Positions 60,573 to 64,000 of a stretch of DNA of 64,000 nucleotides are shown one piece after another. Within the stretch, counting starts at the first letter, position 1, and each line of letters opens with the position of its first letter. The notes under the pieces are model-generated. The model saw only the letters and a list, made by a program, of their open reading frames with translations, had not been told where the DNA came from and did no database searches. Position numbers and translations under genes: made by a program. Location: NCBI GenBank assembly GCA_959603585.1, contig CAUGYD010000010.1, positions 26,333 to 90,332 of the forward strand. Reading direction: 5' to 3'. The stretch comes from Scatosoma sp900555925 (lineage in GTDB: Bacteria > Bacillota > Clostridia > Christensenellales > Borkfalkiaceae).

Positions 60573-62849
60573 TTAATCGTCCGGCCCGCGCCCCGAAGCG
60601 GAAACGTTTTTCCCGTCGTCCGTTTGACTCATGCACTTATCTCTTTGCACACGGGAAACGAGTCGTCCCGCAATATACAGAGCAACGGCTCCGAACCCGA
60701 CGATCGCGAAGATAATTTCCAACGAAAGGAGAGTCGCCTGCCACCAAGGCATTCCGGAGGAAAGTTCGTCATTCATGGCAATGCTGTAATTGCAAACAGA
60801 ATAAAGCAATCTGTGCGCAGAATCGCGCATTCTCAAACAGAAGGTCGGACTCGATTTGTAATCGTCAAGTTCATAGAGATAATCGGGATTGCGCAAGAAT
60901 TGGTCCGTTCCCAACATCACTCCGTCCATATAAGTCATAAACTGAGCTCCGTTGGAAGAAGCCATATCCGTAATGTTAAAGCCGTCGAAATTCCATTCTT
61001 CGTGAAGGACGTTGAAGAGCATATTGGGACAAGCGCCCGCCCATTCGCAGCCGATACGGCTGAACGCAGTCATGACGGCATGAGCGTTTCCTCTTTGCAC
61101 CGCGGTATTTTCATTGTTTATGTTCAACGCATATTCAAACGGAACGAGCATAATTTCCCGCGCTTCCTGTTCGTTCAGCCAGATGCCTATCCCCGCGCGA
61201 TCGGTATCCTGATCATTAAAGGCAAAGTGTTTGACATGTGCGATAACGCCCTTGCTTTGTATTCCTTTTACCTCGTAAGCGGCACATACTATCTTGATTT
61301 GTTGATGTCTTGTTCCGTCGGCGTCTATCATGCGCTCGCCTATCTCTATACGCTCTATCAGACTATTGAGTATTTCGGTATCAAGCTCGGTTATCTCAGT
61401 ATATCTTTTTACTGTTTTTATAAACTCTTGCAAGTTCCGTTCTTCGTCATCTGCTATCGCAAGCGCATTTTGAAGTTCTTCCGCTCTCGCCTTTAACTCG
61501 CCTTGCTCGCTTTCAAACTTTTTCGCTAGCGCGTCAAACCGTTCTTCGGGTAATTTTCCGAGCACTTTATCTTCGTAAAGTTTCGCTATTACCGTATTCA
61601 GTTCCTCCGCTCTTACAATCGCTTTCCGTAGTTCGGCTTTCGACTCCGACTGTAACTTTGCCATTTCTTTCGACAAGCTTTTTCGGTATTCTTCCGCAAA
61701 AGCCACTTCGTGCGTTTTTACTTCTTCCATTACTCGACGAATATCCTTCTGCACAAGCGTCTCAAGATGTGTCTTAACAATAGAATGTTGTGTACACATT
61801 CCCCTTGAACCTTTGTTGTAGCGTCTGCACAAATAATAATCGTACTTCCTGCTTTTCTTTACGCGATGAAGATTGACGGGTGAACCGCAATCGACACAAT
61901 ACAAAAGTCCCGCAAAAATATTAATGTCCGTATAATTGTTTCTCTCTATCTTGCGCACCTTTGTCATCTCCTGTGCCATCTTAAAGGTTTCTTCGTCCAC
62001 AAGCGGCTCGTGATGATTCTCAAACACTCTCCCCTCGGATTTATCTCGGTAAATAAACTTCTTGTTCTTATACGATTTCCTCGTCGTTTTGAAATTGACT
62101 ATTTTGCCGATATACACTTCGTTTCGTAAAATCCCTCGAACGGTTGCTCTTCTCCACAAATACGGGGCTTGTACATCACAGCGATACATTCTCCGGCCTT
62201 GCTTTTCATACACCATTTTCGGTGTATCATAACCGTTGTCCGTAAGATAACTCGCGATGGCGTTTGGATTATATCCGTTTACGCATAACTCGAATATCTT
62301 CCTTACCGTAGGCGCAGACACTTCGTCCACCAACCACTTGTTTTTATCCGTCGGGTCTTTCTTATAACCCAGCGGCGGCGTATTCACAAGCGGTTTCCCC
62401 GATTCGCCTTTGTTCCTTATTACAGCTCGTATCTTCTTTCTCGTATCTCGTGCAAGCCACTCGTTAAACATATTCTTAAACGGTATTAGTTCGTTTTCTA
62501 TTCCGCTCTCGCTGTCTACATTGTCGTTTACCGCTATAAACCGTATATCCTTATCCGCAAAAGTGATTTCCGTCAGTACACCCACTTTCAGATAATCTCG
62601 GCCCAATCGGCTCATATCTTTTACAATAATCGTTTCGATTAATCCCTTTTCAATATCGGTCATCATTCTTTGGAATGCGGGACGGTTGAAATTCGTTCCA
62701 CTATATCCGTCGTCTATATAGAACTCGACATTCCGAAAGCCGTGCTTTGCCACATAGTCCGTTAAGATTTCTTTTTGATGCGTTATGCTGTTGCTCTCGC
62801 GTTCCTCCCCGTCGTCTCGGGAAAGCCTGCAATATAAGGCTGTTTTCTT
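60573..62849 (-). CDS. Serine recombinase fused in frame to the C-terminal half of a GH3 beta-glucosidase
   Basis: Residues from AALYCRLS-like TALYCRLSRDDGEER (catalytic Ser) through DDGYSGTNF, LSRLGRDYLKVG and a zinc-ribbon (CVDCGSPVNLH...CRR) to a coiled coil and DUF4368 (ERMIDADGTRHQQIKIV) form a TnpX-like large serine recombinase of about 530 residues. From about 61290 on the frame becomes a GH3 enzyme: EVKGIQSKGVIAHVKHFAF, LNEQEAREIMLVPFEYAL, and FDGFNITDMASS with the catalytic Asp, ending with one membrane segment (about residues 690-710). The order matches circularly permuted GH3 proteins that end in the barrel and a membrane anchor. No ATG, GTG or TTG is in frame before the catalytic Ser; the first is GTG at 62753, after it. 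Confidence 0.88.
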   Translation of the reverse strand, partial: KKTALYCRLSRDDGEERESNSITHQKEILTDYVAKHGFRNVEFYIDDGYSGTNFNRPAFQRMMTDIEKGLIETIIVKDMSRLGRDYLKVGVLTEITFADKDIRFIAVNDNVDSESGIENELIPFKNMFNEWLARDTRKKIRAVIRNKGESGKPLVNTPPLGYKKDPTDKNKWLVDEVSAPTVRKIFELCVNGYNPNAIASYLTDNGYDTPKMVYEKQGRRMYRCDVQAPYLWRRATVRGILRNEVYIGKIVNFKTTRKSYKNKKFIYRDKSEGRVFENHHEPLVDEETFKMAQEMTKVRKIERNNYTDINIFAGLLYCVDCGSPVNLHRVKKSRKYDYYLCRRYNKGSRGMCTQHSIVKTHLETLVQKDIRRVMEEVKTHEVAFAEEYRKSLSKEMAKLQSESKAELRKAIVRAEELNTVIAKLYEDKVLGKLPEERFDALAKKFESEQGELKARAEELQNALAIADDEERNLQEFIKTVKRYTEITELDTEILNSLIERIEIGERMIDADGTRHQQIKIVCAAYEVKGIQSKGVIAHVKHFAFNDQDTDRAGIGIWLNEQEAREIMLVPFEYALNINNENTAVQRGNAHAVMTAFSRIGCEWAGACPNMLFNVLHEEWNFDGFNITDMASSNGAQFMTYMDGVMLGTDQFLRNPDYLYELDDYKSSPTFCLRMRDSAHRLLYSVCNYSIAMNDELSSGMPWWQATLLSLEIIFAIVGFGAVALYIAGRLVSRVQRDKCMSQTDDGKNVSASGRGPDD

Positions 62850-62899
62850 ATCACCTCCGTTATTTCTTTTTCCTTTATTTTCTCCTGCGATTTGTCTAT

Positions 62900-63112
62900 C
62901 TAATATACTTTTTTACCTCCGTTAGATTCCAAATAGCAAGTTCGTTCCGCAATACGATTGCTTATTATATCCTCTGCGAATTTTTTTGCTTTCCGCTCTA
63001 TCAGTCGACTCATTATGTCATAAACGGTTTCCTCAGCTATTTCTCTTTCTTCCGCTATCACCGTATATACCGTTTTACCCATTTTTTCTTGTTCAAGTCT
63101 TTGTTGTTTCAA
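62900..63112 (-). CDS. TnpW-like small mobile-element protein
   Basis: The protein is about 70 residues (or 60 if started at the internal ATG at 63082). MGKTVYTVIAEEREIAEETVYDIMSRLIERKAK resembles TnpW proteins of Tn4451-type and related conjugative or mobilisable elements, which sit just before the serine recombinase. Function is unknown. The upstream AAGGAG is too close to the first TTG, so the start is uncertain. Confidence 0.6.
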   Translation of the reverse strand: MKQQRLEQEKMGKTVYTVIAEEREIAEETVYDIMSRLIERKAKKFAEDIISNRIAERTCYLESNGGKKVY

Positions 63113-63290
63113 GTCTCCTTATCATTTTTGTGATTTTTGTAGGTTGCTCAGCTTGGATTTTCGTGCTTTTCCTTTTACCGACTACTCTCCGTCACCTTGC
63201 CGTTCCTTTGCTTCTTTTTCTTTTTTCCTCGTTCCGTATTCATAACGGAAATATGAATGCGGTTTGCCCTACCCTCACAATTTACTCCTT

Positions 63291-63542
63291 TCATTTTCCC
63301 GATATTACGGGTGTGTTAAGCTCCTTTATGGGTTCCGTGTTTTTCATAATTCCATAGGCTTTCTTTATAAAGTCCACCTTTGTCATTTTGCGTTCTTTTA
63401 GAAACGTATTGATTTCGTTATACAGCTCGCGCGGTATCATTGTCTGAAAGTTCCCGCTCGACTGTTTACGTTTGTCTTTGTTTTTTGCCTCATACTTTCT
63501 GTTCGCCACTCTCTGCGGCGTATCTTCTTTTCTCGTTACCAT
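63291..63542 (-). CDS. Small RHH-like DNA-binding protein of the mobile element
   Basis: The protein is about 83 residues from ATG 63542 (GGGAG upstream). TPQRVANRKYEAKNKDKRKQ is basic, and GNFQTMIPRELYNEINTFLKERKMTKVDFIKKAYGIM resembles a ribbon-helix-helix protein. Similar genes occur in clostridial conjugative elements. A longer in-frame extension upstream is low in similarity and lacks a ribosome site. Confidence 0.55.
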   Translation of the reverse strand: MVTRKEDTPQRVANRKYEAKNKDKRKQSSGNFQTMIPRELYNEINTFLKERKMTKVDFIKKAYGIMKNTEPIKELNTPVISGK

Positions 63543-64000
63543 AACTTTCTCCCGAAATTTATTTGTAGTATATATACTATATATTATTTTTCGGGATTTG
63601 TCAAGCGATTTTGATCGATTGAAACTACTCGTCTCTATCCCAACAGCTGAATCGACGGCAAAATTTCTTAAACCAACAATATTACCGGCGTTACCCGGAA
63701 AACAAATTTCCGAATTCCGCTTTCGTAATGGATTTCTCGCGTTCTTCTTCCGCGGCATTATTCTTTAATTTCCACGGCGTATATGTAATGTTAAATATTA
63801 TCGGTTGATTATTGATTGTTTTTTCCTCCTGTTTCGTTTAATTTTTGGCTGTCTGTCCCTCCAAATATTTGCCGCAGGCAAACCGATGGCGGGTTTCCCG
63901 CATCGGAAAGCAAAAATGCACACTGCAACAACATTTTGCATTTTTCTTATCCTGCTGGTAAAATATAGTTGAATTGCAACATAAATATTTCATATCAATT
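63543..64000. other. Left-over 458 bases of the mobile element without a clear gene
   Basis: A hairpin (CGATGGCGGG against CCCGCATCG, about 63883-63906) is visible, but no convincing ORF, RNA gene or terminal repeat. The element continues beyond the window. Confidence 0.5.

Larger units (their letters stand above)
61275..64000. mobile_element. Serine-recombinase mobile element integrated in a GH3 gene (right end outside window)
   Basis: It contains the recombinase, a TnpW-like gene and an RHH-like gene in the order usual for Tn4451-like or ICE ends. Its left boundary lies at about 61275-61290, where the recombinase frame passes into the GH3 gene. The 5' part of that GH3 gene should lie on the other side of the element, outside the window. 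Confidence 0.8.

Noticed and set aside
60489..61496. 335-codon plus-strand open frame
   Set aside because: Antisense to the GH3 part of the chimera; no motifs.
60573..62849. Genuine multidomain recombinase-glycosidase fusion evolved for a joint function
   Set aside because: The GH3 part starts abruptly in the middle of a known domain order and lies at an element end, so insertion into a gene explains it.
1..64000. CRISPR array or toxin-antitoxin cluster
   Set aside because: No regularly spaced repeats were seen, and no pair had recognisable toxin and antitoxin motifs; the XRE/DUF4234 pair is kept as unknown.

Overview
The window looks like a chromosomal piece of a spore-forming member of the Clostridia (Bacillota), most likely an uncultured gut organism. 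The evidence is a complete spoIIAA-spoIIAB-sigF operon (51184-52727), a yabP-yabQ-divIC cluster (14386-15287), a large Gram-positive SRP RNA (24026-24291), a bacterial V-type ATPase operon, many strong Shine-Dalgarno sites (GGAGG), and several carbohydrate ABC, GPH, GH43 and GH3 genes. Species cannot be named from the sequence alone.

Layout. (1) 1-8958: a minus-strand sugar-uptake operon with two MalF/MalG-type permease pairs, a glycoside-hydrolase-like lipoprotein, a solute-binding protein broken by a frameshift, and a secreted protein cut by the window edge. A divergent ArsR-type regulator faces it across a promoter region with a good promoter on each strand. (2) 8998-9235: a decayed IS200-type transposase. 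(3) 9459-12338: an N-acetylhexosamine-kinase-like gene overlapping a nucleotidyltransferase gene, with a divergent AraC regulator. (4) 12442-18626: housekeeping and sporulation genes (M50-like protease, Ppx/GppA, DivIC, YabQ, YabP, TypA, DHFR, ThyA). (5) 18806-22920: small accessory genes, including an XRE/DUF4234 pair with paired operators over a consensus promoter, and a glycosyltransferase/acyltransferase pair. (6) 23031-24736: Mrp ATPase, SRP RNA, VOC protein. (7) about 25400-29640: a heavily deleted prophage beside tRNA-Ala. Its integrase, repressor, ImmA-like and Cro-like genes remain, but an internal deletion joins an early gene to the portal gene, and another joins the capsid gene to a host FAD-oxidoreductase gene. 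(8) 29838-38390: V-ATPase operon H-I-K-E-C-F-A-B-D, with Na+-type residues in K and a one-base frameshift in the K gene. (9) 38570-52727: SGNH hydrolase, CAT-like acetyltransferase, foldase-like lipoprotein, mfd, pth, prs, tadA, M14 peptidase, rlmH, CPBP protease, spoIIA operon. (10) 52943-53322: four tRNAs (CAU, Asp, Phe, Tyr). (11) 53484-54660: a scar with a structured leader RNA before a truncated pnuC, a truncated RpiR regulator and an IS3 remnant. (12) 54868-61290: a polysaccharide-use locus with GPH symporter, GH43, AgrCA-like two-component system and the 3' part of a GH3 gene. (13) about 61275 to beyond 64000: a mobile element whose serine recombinase reads in frame into the interrupted GH3 gene.

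The most notable points are the recombinase-GH3 chimera, the G10 tract inside the LytTR response-regulator gene, the orphan structured leader before the pnuC stump, and the XRE/DUF4234 regulatory module. Two otherwise well-kept genes (solute-binding protein, ntpK) carry single-base frameshifts. These are either real inactivations or assembly errors, and raw reads would decide. No CRISPR array, rRNA gene or complete insertion sequence was seen.
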